Assembly: GCA_013176395.1 (NCBI GenBank)
Contig: JABMLP010000011.1
Coordinates: 1,116,001-1,180,000, forward strand
Origin: Venturia oleaginea
Taxonomy: Eukaryota; Ascomycota; Dothideomycetes; Venturiales; Venturiaceae
DNA: 64,000 bases
Reading direction: 5' to 3'
Shown in pieces: positions 18,894-29,255 of this stretch (the stretch's first letter is position 1; each line of letters begins with the position of its first letter). The notes beneath the pieces are model-generated. The model worked only from the letters and a program-made list of their open reading frames with translations. It had not been told where the DNA came from and searched no databases. The position numbers and the translations under genes were made by a program.

Positions 18894-20897
18894 CTATGTC
18901 CACTTCAACTTCTTGACCATATCGTCGATCCTTGATAAGACATCGTTCATGATTCTCAAATCAGCCTCACCAGCCTCGTCTTTCTCACCGTCCCATAATT
19001 CGCCACTTTCTTTGAGACCTTGCGAGTAAGCACTAACAGCCTGCCTCACTGGACCTAGAAAGCACCCTTCAACAACTCTATCCTTATACAAGCTCTGGAT
19101 GTCTAGTGGATCTTGTAAATGTTGAGCGACGAGCAGTAACCAGAGAAAATTCAGCGAAGCGAGGTAAAATGACAGATTCGCCTTGAATTGCGCATAGCCC
19201 TCGCCCAAATTTGGTTGAATGAGTTGAGTGTTAGAAAGGTTAGGGAAGAGGAAGGGGGACAATGTTTGTAGCGCAATTGGAGTCGCGAAAATAGATGTCC
19301 CGTCTTCCGATTCTGCTGGTGCATGATTTGGCGGATTTGCTTCGATGGTCTCGCCTTTGATCCAACCAACAGCACTAGCTTTGAGGTTTTCGTATGGGCA
19401 ATGCTCGAGTGTATCCTTGATAAACGACAGTCGAACGAGATCGTGAGGGTGAGACCGTAAGACCGTTGAGGTGATAAAGTGCGCATGGTAGCGAAGGCTT
19501 GGTGATGGTGTGTTTGCTGACAATAGAGAGGCGTTTTGCAGGTATTGGTTGAAGTCTTCGTCTGATTTCGGCTCACCAACATCATTATTCTCCAAAGCAA
19601 TCAGACCAAGGAAGAGGACCGTGTCAATCAGAGCTTCAGGCTCAAGCCCGGATGTATTTTGTGCTGCATTCCCAATGAAATTCTGGAGCACAGTGGCATG
19701 CTCTGGAAATATGGAGATTGGCGGCGTATCTGAGGCTTTATCATAGAGAGTCTCCAATGCCTTTCGTGCCGCAAGAAGAAAGAGTGCACCAGACTTTGAC
19801 AACGGGATATCTTTCGGTGATGTTGGTGGATCATCTTCGTTTGATTCCAGGCCCGTCAACTCCGGTGATGTGTCCATGACTGCTGCGAAAAGGTCGTGAG
19901 AATCCAGGTCCAGATCTTTGGCGAGGGCTGTGATTGATCCCACAGTGGCGAGTCGGTTTTTCAGTTTGTCGTCCTTTTGGAATCGTGAGACATATGAGTC
20001 CTTTCCTGGCGCCGTCACCGTCCTCTGCGGGTTCAACTTTTCTTGTAACCGACTTGCCCAAGCCATTCCTGGTACATCCTCCACGGAAGGAAGAGACAGC
20101 ATGTAATCTTCGAGAATGTGCGTCAAAAATGATTGTAACAGTCGCTTCTGCATGTCTTTCTCCTCCTCCGAAGGTTTCTCAGCCTGCCCTTCCGGAGCCG
20201 TAACAGCGCTCTCCAAATTGGCTTGCAAAATATTCATACTACTCTTCCTCGGCGGCAAATGTGGCCGCTTTCTTCCGGTGAGCGTATTAACAAATTTCAC
20301 AATGTCGTATGTCAAATCGTCTTGGTTCCGCGTCGATTTCCCATAGGCGGCCAGAACAGCCTGCAGCGTTGTCGACAGAAATCGACTCGGAAACTTGGTC
20401 GTAATGCGTGGATGCAGAAGCGACAGCATGGAAAGTAGGACTCTAAACTGCAAGACCGGCAGCGGTAGATCTGCTTCGGAAGATTCAGGTTCTGCGGTCA
20501 AGCCCAATCCCCGTACTGCTCCAGCCTTGGAGCTCTCCCCCAAATCCAGCCGGCCCAAATCTCTCTTGATTGTCTCCTCGTCTTCAGACTCTTCATCGTC
20601 TGAGATTTCATCAAGTTCCAGCAATCTCAAAGACTCGGAAACTTTCAACACGACTTCCCTCGGATTCCCGAGCCTTGCGACATGGAGCAAACATTTCTCA
20701 CTCTCCGGGACCAGAGGAATGAGCAGTTGGACGAGATCCCATCCGATTGACTGGTTCAACTCTTTGTCCTGGAGAACTTCATGAAGTTGTGGGAGCGTCT
20801 CTTTGGTGAGGTTGTGTCCGATGAAAGTTAGGTACGTCACTGAATCTGATACTGGCGGTTTCAAAGCGATCCAGGGGTTTTCGTCTCCGATTGCCAT
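18894..20897 (-). CDS. Ybp1/Alf4/glomulin-family protein (Kinetochor_Ybp2-like)
   Basis: 667 residues in one uninterrupted frame, starting MAIGDENPWIALKPP. The sequence is an all-helical repeat protein with the family's typical N-terminal YLTFIGHNLTKETLPQLHEVL region, an acidic linker (ISDDEESEDEE, about residues 97-108), and a C-terminal part ending LRIMNDVLSRIDDMVKKL. Yeast relatives are Yap1-binding proteins in oxidative stress signalling and have been linked to kinetochores; the plant and animal relatives act in cullin-RING regulation. Which role applies here cannot be told from sequence. Length is close to the fungal norm. It is divergently transcribed from LSM3, with about 310 bp between start codons. 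Confidence 0.8.
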   Translation of the reverse strand: MAIGDENPWIALKPPVSDSVTYLTFIGHNLTKETLPQLHEVLQDKELNQSIGWDLVQLLIPLVPESEKCLLHVARLGNPREVVLKVSESLRLLELDEISDDEESEDEETIKRDLGRLDLGESSKAGAVRGLGLTAEPESSEADLPLPVLQFRVLLSMLSLLHPRITTKFPSRFLSTTLQAVLAAYGKSTRNQDDLTYDIVKFVNTLTGRKRPHLPPRKSSMNILQANLESAVTAPEGQAEKPSEEEKDMQKRLLQSFLTHILEDYMLSLPSVEDVPGMAWASRLQEKLNPQRTVTAPGKDSYVSRFQKDDKLKNRLATVGSITALAKDLDLDSHDLFAAVMDTSPELTGLESNEDDPPTSPKDIPLSKSGALFLLAARKALETLYDKASDTPPISIFPEHATVLQNFIGNAAQNTSGLEPEALIDTVLFLGLIALENNDVGEPKSDEDFNQYLQNASLLSANTPSPSLRYHAHFITSTVLRSHPHDLVRLSFIKDTLEHCPYENLKASAVGWIKGETIEANPPNHAPAESEDGTSIFATPIALQTLSPFLFPNLSNTQLIQPNLGEGYAQFKANLSFYLASLNFLWLLLVAQHLQDPLDIQSLYKDRVVEGCFLGPVRQAVSAYSQGLKESGELWDGEKDEAGEADLRIMNDVLSRIDDMVKKLKWT

Positions 20898-21205
20898 GAT
20901 GGATGATATGTTGCGTCTGATTGATATAAGGTGATCTGTCCGGCAGTTCCTGGGGCGAGACAGCGAATGTTGTTGTTGATTGATTGATTAATAGATGAAG
21001 CCTGTTTGTCTACGACCCCTTTGACGAATCACTGGTCCACGTGACTCGTTGTCTGTACTCACCACGACATTCCTTCGACATTCCTTGAACCCAGTTGTTG
21101 TCCCAGAAACCCATATTGCATCGCCAGATCTACAAATCACGGCCACCATCACAACCCCCCTCCCTCGATCCCCTCCCCTCCGTACATCTCTCCGCCACAT
21201 TCAAA

Positions 21206-21761
21206 ATGTCCGACCCGGGATCGCCAACCTCGCGCCCAGACGAACCCCTCGATCTCGTCCGCCTCTGCCTCGATGAAATCGTTTTTGTGAAATTGAGGGG
21301 TGACAGAGAGCTACAAGGACGACTTCATGTAAGTCAAGGAGGTCTATATTTAAAGATGGCCCCGATTAGAGAAGCTTGGAAAGAAGTACAACTGCAGAAC
21401 ATGGCAACCAAGAGTTGGAAAAGACAGGATGCAAGAAGAATCGTGTTTCGGAGTTGTGGATAGACATATTCTCACAAATAGAAAGGCTAACAAGAGACTC
21501 GAACAGGCATACGATTCCCACTGCAACCTCGTTCTCGGCGATGTGACTGAAACCATATACAAACTAGATGACCTGGATGAGGAGGATGAGGATGCGGCAC
21601 CGGCTGAGATCAAGGTAAGTCCTTGTGCCTTTCCTCTTATCACAATTGCATACCGCAGAAGCATCACTGACACGCCCCCTTAGACCATAAAGAAACAATC
21701 CGAAATGCTCTTCGTCCGCGGAGATTCCGTCGTCCTCATCTCACCCAGCGTACCTTCTTGA
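21206..21761 (+). CDS. LSM3: U6 snRNA-associated Sm-like protein LSm3
   Basis: Three exons (21,206-21,328, 21,507-21,614, 21,684-21,761) encode 102 residues. Introns of 178 and 69 bp have GTAAGT donors and TAG/CAG acceptors, and intron 1 has a GCTAAC branch site. Exon 1 gives EPLDLVRLCLDEIVFVKLRG and DRELQGRLH (Sm1 motif); exon 2 gives AYDSHCNLVLGDVTETI; exon 3 gives MLFVRGDSVVLISP (Sm2 motif). This matches LSm3 across its length. It is a subunit of the LSm2-8 ring (U6 snRNA, nucleus) and the LSm1-7 ring (mRNA decay, cytoplasm). The second intron lies before the Sm2 motif. Confidence 0.93.
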
Positions 21762-23664
21762 GCGCTCAAAACGACCTCAAGTGAGTTTGCATGTGGAATA
21801 CCGAACAAAACGACAATCATGATGGCACGAATCGAGACCAGATAACATCAGACACGGAGAGGAAGTGACATGGAACGGATGGCCAAAAATCAAGATCAGA
21901 AAAGCATTTGGGGGAGCAGAAAGATGGTCGGCACAATATACCCCAAAATTTGGATAGGAAGGCATATAAAAGAGGCATGCAAACGAATTGGCGAAATGGG
22001 ACACGGCTTCGTTCGAGATGGCAGATCTAGCTCCAAGCTTTTCGCCATGCGGAAGGTATACCCAAAAATGCATTTTTTACCAAGAAGATCAGTAGAACCA
22101 AAACCAAAAAAGGATCACATCAACTTAATCTCGCGCCCAATTACTTCTGTACCATGTTCAAATTACCTCTCAGAAGCAAACTCATCATCCATCTGACAAC
22201 CCACTCTTCACAGCATCTTCGCCCCTCCAACAAGCAGATATTTACTCTCTACAATAAAAAAATCCGTTCTATTCCGTACCCAATCCTCACGAAACTTCGC
22301 TCGCTGAAGTTCCATCTCGTGGATCATTGATATCAGACCAAACCCTTCCAGTTCCACATGAAGAAAGAAAACCAAATCCGTACCAATCAATGGATCCGTT
22401 TCCTTCACCCAGCTTCTCCCATCCCCTTCAACTCAATAAACCCCACTCAATTTCTCTTACCTCCCAATCATCACAAATCATCCCTGAATATACTCGCCAT
22501 GCAAACTCTCTCTAACTCTAACTCCCCAACCCGTTTACTTAAATCATATGAATCAATAACCGCGTACGTATGAACATCCATCTCTTCAAATCCCCCAACT
22601 CCTAAACTTCGGCCACTTTCCATTTCTAGAAATCGCCAGCAGCTTTGCAATGTCTATCTTACATCAATCAAATCAAATCTCGAAATCCGGCCCTCGAAAA
22701 GTCAAACAGAGTAAGAAGAGGACGTGGGCCTAGAATCGTAAGCTAAACACCCATGAAGATCGTCACAAACAACACAATCACTACACGAGACACTTCAACG
22801 ACAACACTTTCAAATTCCCGAGGCGCAAAACCCTCGTCCTAACCGCAATCAATCGATGAGGCAAAAGGCCCTCCCCATCCATGAGATATCTATACATGTA
22901 CTCCAGAGCCAACCCGGCCTCCAGTCGCGCGGCCTTGCTCAAATAGACCGTCCCAGCCAGCAGTGAAGAAGAAAAACACATTGTCCTCCCAACGCGCAAA
23001 CAGACGTAAGCAATAGATTGAAAAGAAAAGGAAAACAAAGCAAAGGTCCTTGCGTTCCAGTGGGTCCGGTGGTGGTGTGTTTCTGGGGGTTTTTTTTTGT
23101 GTGGCGATCGCTCGCTCGTGCTCTCATCTCTTTGACTCCCAGATCCGTGGTAGATTGTCGAGGGTGCGGTGCGTTGCTCATGCTCAATCTCATTGTCGAC
23201 AGTCAAGAGTCCAGTCCATTAGGGTGGGTCCATTGGTATCAAGTGTCCCACAATCTTCTACCCACAATCCTCCACAAAAGCAAATCGCCACAGAAAACAC
23301 ACGCTAGGAGAGGAATGAAAGGGGTGTATATAAACATACCAACAAATAGAAATCGTACAAGAAGGCACGAGGGCCAATATTAAAGTAACCTCTTCTTCTT
23401 CTTCTTCTTCTTCTTCTTCTTCTTGCTGTGAAAGAAAAGTCGTAACTTCGTTTCGGTTCGTGGGCCTCGAAATGGGAGACCGGATGCAGCTGATTTGGTG
23501 AATCGATGCCGGAACGCCAGCCGTCTTCGCTCCAGGAAATGCAAATGACAATTGGAAAGTGGTGTATTGTCGGAGTTTGAGATAGATAAGTATGTTAAGC
23601 TTTTGTTGTGCTGATGGTGAGAAGATAAGGTGGTGACAATGTGAGGACATGGAGTGTCGGGCGT
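21762..23664. other. Intergenic region between LSM3 and cyclin B
   Basis: About 1.9 kb between convergent genes. Only short overlapping frames are present. It must hold both 3' untranslated regions and carries a trinucleotide repeat at 23,391-23,424. I see no additional gene. Confidence 0.6.
23391..23424. repeat. (TTC)n microsatellite
   Basis: About eleven perfect TTC/TCT units, 240 bases past the cyclin B stop codon, probably in its 3' untranslated region (GAA in the transcript). Confidence 0.9.
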
Positions 23665-25839
23665 TTACGATCGCTTCCAGAGGCTGCTGCTCCAGCTTGA
23701 GCTCTCGCTGCGAGACTTTGGTGCCAGCTTGAAGCCGTTCTTGAGTTCGGTCTCGACGTAGAGGGATGCACGTTTATACTTCTTCTCGGTGTATTTCTCG
23801 TACACAGCGGAGTGGTGTGAGCGTGGTTCTTTGCAGCACTTGACAAGCAACTCGACAACGTCGTGAAGCTGTGACCAGGTGTACTGCGAGTAGTGAACGT
23901 GTTCGTGACCCTAGACAATCACGTGAGATCTTTAGCTCAAAGCCTGTGATGGGGAAAAACATACCCAATCACCCTTGCGCAGCAACATTCTCGCCAGGCA
24001 GTGAGATGCAGCGGCAGCGAAGCTGGGTGCGCAGGCAACAAATCGCTCATCCATAATCATGACCTCAAGCAAGTACTTGGCCAATGTGCGGGTCTCCAAG
24101 TCGTACTCGTCAGCCTTGCTGATGCGTCGCAAGAAGCTCATTGGCCCTGGCCATCCAAGCTCGAACTGAAGCATGCTGAGCATGAATCGCTCTGCCTTGA
24201 GGATCTCATCGACGGTGTAGCCTCCATCGACCATGTAGACAATCTCTTGAACAGAAGGGCAGTTGATCTCCTCGTACTTGGCAGCGACGAAGATGGCAGT
24301 AGCGCCGACAAGTTGCAGCTTGCCTAGCGAGACAACCTTGCAGGAGAGAAACCTGTCAACATAGTTGACGGCGAGGAACAAGGTCTCTGGAAGCAACTGG
24401 AACCTAGCGTGGACCTGAATGAGCCAGTCCATGAGAACAGAACGCATTGACCATTGGATCTCGGCTTGATTGTCCATGTAGTGTTCATTCGGACGCATTT
24501 TATTCTGTGGGTTGTTAGTAGAATTCATGTCAAAGAAATCAAGCACTTACCTCCAGAGCGCGCATGTACGCGAAGATCTCATCACCATACTCGGCGACCA
24601 TCGAGGTGTCCCAAGCCTCGTCCTCGATGTCTTCCTCTGTCCGAGTCTCCTTAACGTAGTCGTTTGCCTCCTCCAATTCTCTGAGGACTCGCGACGTTAC
24701 GCGAGGCTCGACGATTTGTGTGAGACCAACAGTGGTGTTGTCGCCCATGGACCTGAACGAGCGAGCAGTTGGCTCGGCATCGTAGTAGTGTTCATCGTCG
24801 TCCTCTGCCTGCTCTTCTGCCTCGATGGTGCTTAGTGGCGCCTGTAGCTCATCCTGCGCGTCAACTGGTAGAGGCGGTAATTGCTCCAACGCTGGAAGGT
24901 ACATCTCACTCTCGCTGGACCTGCTATGGACCTTGTCGACGGTGCCGACTGATTGAACTGGTGGCAGCTGCTTGTCGTAGGCATTGGCAGGAACGGTGCC
25001 GGCGAGGACTTGGTTGACAGAGTCGAGAATGTGGTTGGAGAAGTTGTGTGGCTCAATGATCTGGTCTGCCTGGATGGGAGCTGCGACGGATGCCTTTTCA
25101 AGAACCTGATGCACAGGCGCGTTGGTCCTCGATGGGACTGACGTGAGCGCAGAGTCGACGCCTTCCACTGCCAATGTCTCCCTAAAGACCTGTGTGATCT
25201 TCTTTGTGATGGGCTTCGGTGCGGCCTTGCGTGAGAGGTCAGAGGTGGACTCGATGTGAGGTTGAACGGCAGACGCGACGTCGCTCACAGGTGCGAGAGG
25301 TGTGGCCTTTGGCGGAGCGCGATTGAGCATGCGTTGAGCTGGTGCGAGCAGAGACCTGGATGGCACATCTGCGACTTCCTTCAATGGCGCAAGTTTTTGC
25401 TTCGTGGAGAGCGCGTCGTACTTGAAGCCAAAGTCATCCTGCGACGGGCGGGGCGCGTTTGTGAGGTCATGAAAAGCTCGTCGGTTTGGTTTAGCTTGGA
25501 TGCCATTGACGCCGTTCTTGATCATGCTCGAGAGGGTCGAGGTTGACTTTGCCCTGCTGTGAAGCGTCTTTCCTGGACCTGCCATGTTCGCAACTGAGAC
25601 GTTCTCGTCGCGTACTTTCGTTGAACCGCGCGATCTCGTTGGCTGTGTGGATGGGTTAGTATGGAGTTGAAATGGATGTGTGAGTGGGAGGAGATGTCGG
25701 AGGAGATGTCGGAGCGAGTGAAGTCAACCACGCAACGTCAATTGACGAGCAAGTGAACGGGTGGTAGCGACGGCGGGAAGCGGGTAGCAGTGGAGGACAG
25801 CGATGGAAGTGAGCGGAACGGTCATACCTTTGCGTCCAT
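23665..25839 (-). CDS. nimE: G2/mitotic-specific B-type cyclin (NimE/Clb-like)
   Basis: Four exons (25,839-25,828, 25,642-24,551, 24,504-23,965, 23,910-23,665) encode 629 residues. The first exon codes only Met-Asp-Ala-Lys and is joined over a 185-bp intron to PTRSRGSTKVRDEN, a start typical of fungal B cyclins. The next two introns are short (46 and 54 bp). Cyclin box N: MRSVLMDWLIQVHARFQLLP and AVNYVDRFLS; cyclin box C begins about QFELGWPGPMSFLRR and ends near the C-terminus. A destruction-box-like RRAFHDLTN lies near residue 40, with Phe where Leu is usual. The protein activates the mitotic Cdk at G2/M. The long N-terminal half is low-complexity, as in other filamentous fungi. Confidence 0.92.
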
Positions 25840-27336
25840 TGTGAGCTTTGTGATCTGTTCAATGCTCGGCGATGGTGTACAAAAATGCTGCTCGAAGATT
25901 GTTTGCTGTGTCGTGGTTAAGTGAGGGAGGAAGTAAGGTCCAATGTTATGTATGGGCGTCCGAGCTTGAAGGAAAAGGGGACCGACACAGACGCGGCTTT
26001 TGTTTTGTTGGAAGCTGACGGGCACGGCTTGGGCATGGGGAAGCCGATAATTGTACCTGGGAATATTTGTTGTCGCGATGGAGATTTGCGCCAGAACTGC
26101 TGAGATTGTTGATGTCGAAAATGTAAACATTCAAGGTTATTCTACGCTAGAGGGAACTCGCAGCTGCTTCCCGCATACCCTAAACCCTACAACACAGAGC
26201 TATTGCTCCTCGTCCTATCAAGCCTCCCTCACCACCATGTCCACAGCAACCGAGAGTATGTCTGCGTCGGGACAGGCATCGCGTCGAGTCACCGAGTCTA
26301 CATGGTGGAGACGCGTCGATACATTCCCATCAGATCATCCAATGGATGGCAGGGAGCACAAGTTGTCCTGGGAACCCACTGAACTTGAGACTGTGCCCAC
26401 TAAGAAAATGCACAGCGAATGATGAAGCCATTCTGGTCCGGCCTGTGGTTTGGTACACTACTGCGAGAAGCTCTGGTCGCCTAGAGCTTCAGACGTCGTT
26501 ACACGTCAGACTACTTTGGGACAGAAGCAAACAAACAGCTTCACGAAACATCAAGATCCAGTCATCATCAATCACATTCCACAGTTGTTTACTTCTTGAC
26601 GACTTCAATCGTCGTTGCTAGGGAATGTCTTACATAACTATCAAGTTCATCTGAAACACCTTTGGTGCAAGGACCACATAAATTCAGCCTTGCTCTTTGT
26701 CGCGGAAACAAAGCTCTCGACTCAGCTCCACGGGGGTGTGACCGGGTGGAAGCTTGGATGTTTGGAGAGACAAAACAATGCAGAGAGACCTCTATTCCCC
26801 TTCACGTTGCGAAATGAAAATTCCTGTGTAGAGTTCTACCTGACCACACGACTATACGACGCGATATCGGCTTCGAAGGCAGCTGCGATGCTACCCATCT
26901 ATGGCTCTCGGGCATTGCCTAGCGTCGTGATCATGGGACCGGTCACAAAGCAAGACTCAAGAGAGGTACTGGATGTATTGATGAAGACTGAAGAGAATGC
27001 CTCATGATGATGAGTACCACTACATAAGCGGTCAAGTATTCCTCTCCATCCCAAGCAAAAAAATGAAAAAGATGCGTTGCTCTCGAGCCGGCAGCGATCG
27101 TTCGAGGTCGGACTGGAAATTTAGACAGTAGGAACCCAGCATCCTCGAATGTGTTCCTAAACTATTGGCTGTTGATATGTTACTCTTGGAGCGGTATTGG
27201 TACTTATTAAGCTAGGGCGTATTCAAGTTCGATTTTTCTGGCGTTGATTTATTAGATTTTGGCGGCTAAATGTAGAAAATATAGTAAATGCTATCGCACT
27301 CGAGCATAATTCTTTCGTTTATATAAGTTATAATTA
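25840..27336. other. Cyclin B promoter side and gene-poor spacer
   Basis: About 1.5 kb from the cyclin B start to pogo copy 2. It holds one small candidate frame (26,237-26,422) and an unrecognised 130-codon frame at 26,615-27,007 that begins with TTG and resembles nothing I know. From 27,010 onwards it is AT-rich. Confidence 0.45.
26237..26422 (+). CDS. Small hypothetical protein
   Basis: 61 codons from an ATG in a good fungal context (CACCACCATGTCC), beginning MSTATESMSASGQASRR. No domain, signal peptide or membrane segment. It points away from cyclin B across a short divergent promoter region. It could be the first exon of a larger gene, or not coding at all. Confidence 0.25.
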   Translation: MSTATESMSASGQASRRVTESTWWRRVDTFPSDHPMDGREHKLSWEPTELETVPTKKMHSE

Positions 27337-28743
27337 ACGTATTCCACCATCGAGCGGGTCAAAAAGGCTTGGCACGACCAACTTATGTTACGACTCTTCA
27401 ATTTAATCGCTATCAACAATAGATTCTAAGTCCGTCGTGCTGCTATCTGATTCAGAAGATATCTCGATATCTCTTTTACAAGTTCGCGCATTATGCCCAG
27501 CTGCGCCGCAGTTCCTACAGCGCCGTTGAATTGGTCGGGCTGTTTCTTGACCACCACTACCACGAGCCTTCTTTGATCCCTGAGGCGCTATAGACGCCTC
27601 TGCAGCTACCTGCGCTGCTGCAGTCCCATACTAAATAGTACCACCTTGCTGGATCCACTTCCTTTTGCGCGATTTTCGGTTCGTTGTTACTGCTAATTGC
27701 TCTTCAAGCTCGCGGTTACGCGCAACAAGCAGAGCGTTTTGGTGTAGCATCAATTCAGCGCCCTTAACAAGCTGGGAAAAGCCTGCCTGCGCAGTAACTG
27801 GTGACCGAGTAAAAGACTCGCTTACGAGCTTGGATTGGGATCCAAATTCATAAGTATTACTTGGAGTCTTGGACTGCCACGGCGTTTCTGGGAGATGGGT
27901 TTCTGGCGGGGTTCGTAGCTGTACTTCAAGGCGATCCAACACCACCTGCGCGTCGATAGGGACTAGCCCTACTGCCTCAAAAGCCTTTTGACAGTTCTCT
28001 TTCGTAAACACGTCGAAAAACGCGTCTTTGAAGGCAGGGAGAAAGCCTTCTTTGTTGATATGGTACACGCGTCGGCGTGCCAAGTCCCGGACGCGTTGGG
28101 AGTACTTGCGCTTCAACGGCGAGAAGCAGACCACGTCAAGGGGCTGGAGTATATGCGACGAGTGCGATGTCATGCAGAGGGTTATAATCTTGTTTTCGAG
28201 GCAGTAGTCCTTGAAATCCTGGCTGAGATGGCTCTCATGGCCGTCCAAAATAAGCAGCCTGTATCCTATCCTTAGCTCGATTGAAGGCCATCTTGAGCTT
28301 ATCTGAGCCCATTATGAACCTCTCAGCCCAGTTTTTTCCTACTGGCTCTCCACCGCGTACACCCAGTAGTTTATCCGCCATATCTGCTACCTCACACAGC
28401 CGGGGCGCGAATCCTCGCGAATCGAGGTCGAGGATGTATTGGACGATTGTCTGCTCTTCAGTCGTAGTGAGCTTGTGTCGGGCGTTGCGAGTATCTAGGC
28501 GATACGTAATTCCGTTATATCGCCTAGTTAATGTTGAAGGAGGTATATCAAACGCCTTAGCAGCGCGCCGGAGGCTTCGGAATTGGTGGGTATTGTAGGC
28601 AGAAAGGGCAAGCTGGATTCTGCCTTCTCTGTTAGATGATTGCGCGTTTTGTTGTTGAGACATATTGTGTTGATAAGGGAGCAGCTGGTCTTGGCATAAA
28701 CTGACCCGCTCGATGGGTTGACCCACTCGATGGTGGAATACGT
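27337..28743 (-). mobile_element. Fot1/pogo-type DNA transposon, copy 2 (defective)
   Basis: A 1,407-bp relative of copy 1, flanked by TA at 27,335-27,336 and 28,744-28,745, with ends ACGTATTCCACCATCGAG. The right terminus keeps both internal boxes. The left terminus has lost one box, leaving a shortened inverted repeat. The transposase gene is broken by an internal deletion and a stop. Confidence 0.9.
27420..28663 (-). pseudogene. Fot1/pogo transposase, fragment of copy 2
   Basis: From the ATG at 28,663 the N-terminal half is intact: the pipsqueak helix-turn-helix, then a CENP-B-type helix-turn-helix (LDSRGFAPRLCEVADMADKL and GKNWAERFI). Near 28,262 a deletion joins NRAKDR to the GYRLLILDGHESH segment out of frame. 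The C-terminal half then runs with the second and third Asp motifs to a stop near 27,631. Beyond it the frame continues to a complete CCHC knuckle (CRNCGAAGHNARTC). The part lost here includes the first catalytic Asp and the REWVTVI region that copy 1 retains. Confidence 0.88.
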
Positions 28744-28780
28744 TAATAGATATCTTAGAATCTAGATAATATCGGACCCT

Positions 28781-28819
28781 TGTCACGGGCTAGACCCTTG
28801 GGCCTTTATCTAGGCTTTG
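28781..28819 (-). repeat. Fragment of LTR family C, reversed
   Basis: 39 bases beginning TGTCACGGGCTAGACCC, the reverse complement of the family C 3' end. It is cut off exactly where gypsy II begins. It is probably the left end of the foldback family C copy whose right part lies at 34,673-34,886. Confidence 0.8.
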
Positions 28820-29068
28820 TGTTACGGTACGACCGCGGACAAGTCCTTCCTGCCGTTGGCCCCACGGCACGTGATCAAGGCAGAACCGGGGTTCTGCCGA
28901 GGAAAGGTTTTAAAGCCTACGTGGCTTCAACCAATTCGTAGCTCTTTGAGCTACATCTGTCTATAAACCTGCCTGTTGGTTTGCCTGCCAGTTCGTATAT
29001 AGCCTGTTGAATGATACCTGTTGCTGCTGCTGCTCCTTCCTCCTGATACCCGAAACCGCCCCGTGACA
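28820..29068 (+). repeat. 5' LTR of gypsy II
   Basis: 249 bp, TGTTACGGTACGACC to CCCCGTGACA. The nine bases ACGTAGCTC at 29,071-29,079, two bases after the LTR, are complementary to GAGCTACGT in the 3' LTR (the 5' LTR has one mismatch). That is at best a weak hint of self-priming. Confidence 0.9.
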
Positions 29069-29168
29069 CTACGTAGCTCCTACCGAAAGGAACAGCTGCC
29101 TGTCCGCCCGCCGACCATCCCCGGATGCCTGATACGAATACGTCCATCAGCTTTTCCGCCAGCTGCCT

Positions 29169-29255
29169 GTCCGCCCGCCGACCTTCCCCGAACGCCTGGT
29201 ACGAATACGTCCATTAGCTTTTCGCCAGGCGTTCGGGGAAGGTCGGCGGGCGGAC
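29169..29255 (+). promoter_or_regulatory. Perfect 31-bp hairpin directly before the gag start codon
   Basis: Arm 29,169-29,199 and its exact reverse complement 29,225-29,255 enclose a 25-base loop. The arms are GC-rich (GTCCGCCCGCCGACC start). The last base of the hairpin is the base before the gag ATG at 29,256. Such a stem would strongly impede scanning ribosomes. The loop and arms also repeat a piece of gag coding sequence (TACGAATACGTCCAT). Confidence 0.9.

Noticed and set aside
28820..29079. Self-priming site in gypsy II
   Set aside because: Only nine bases match, two bases away from the LTR, with a mismatch in the 5' LTR; too weak to call.
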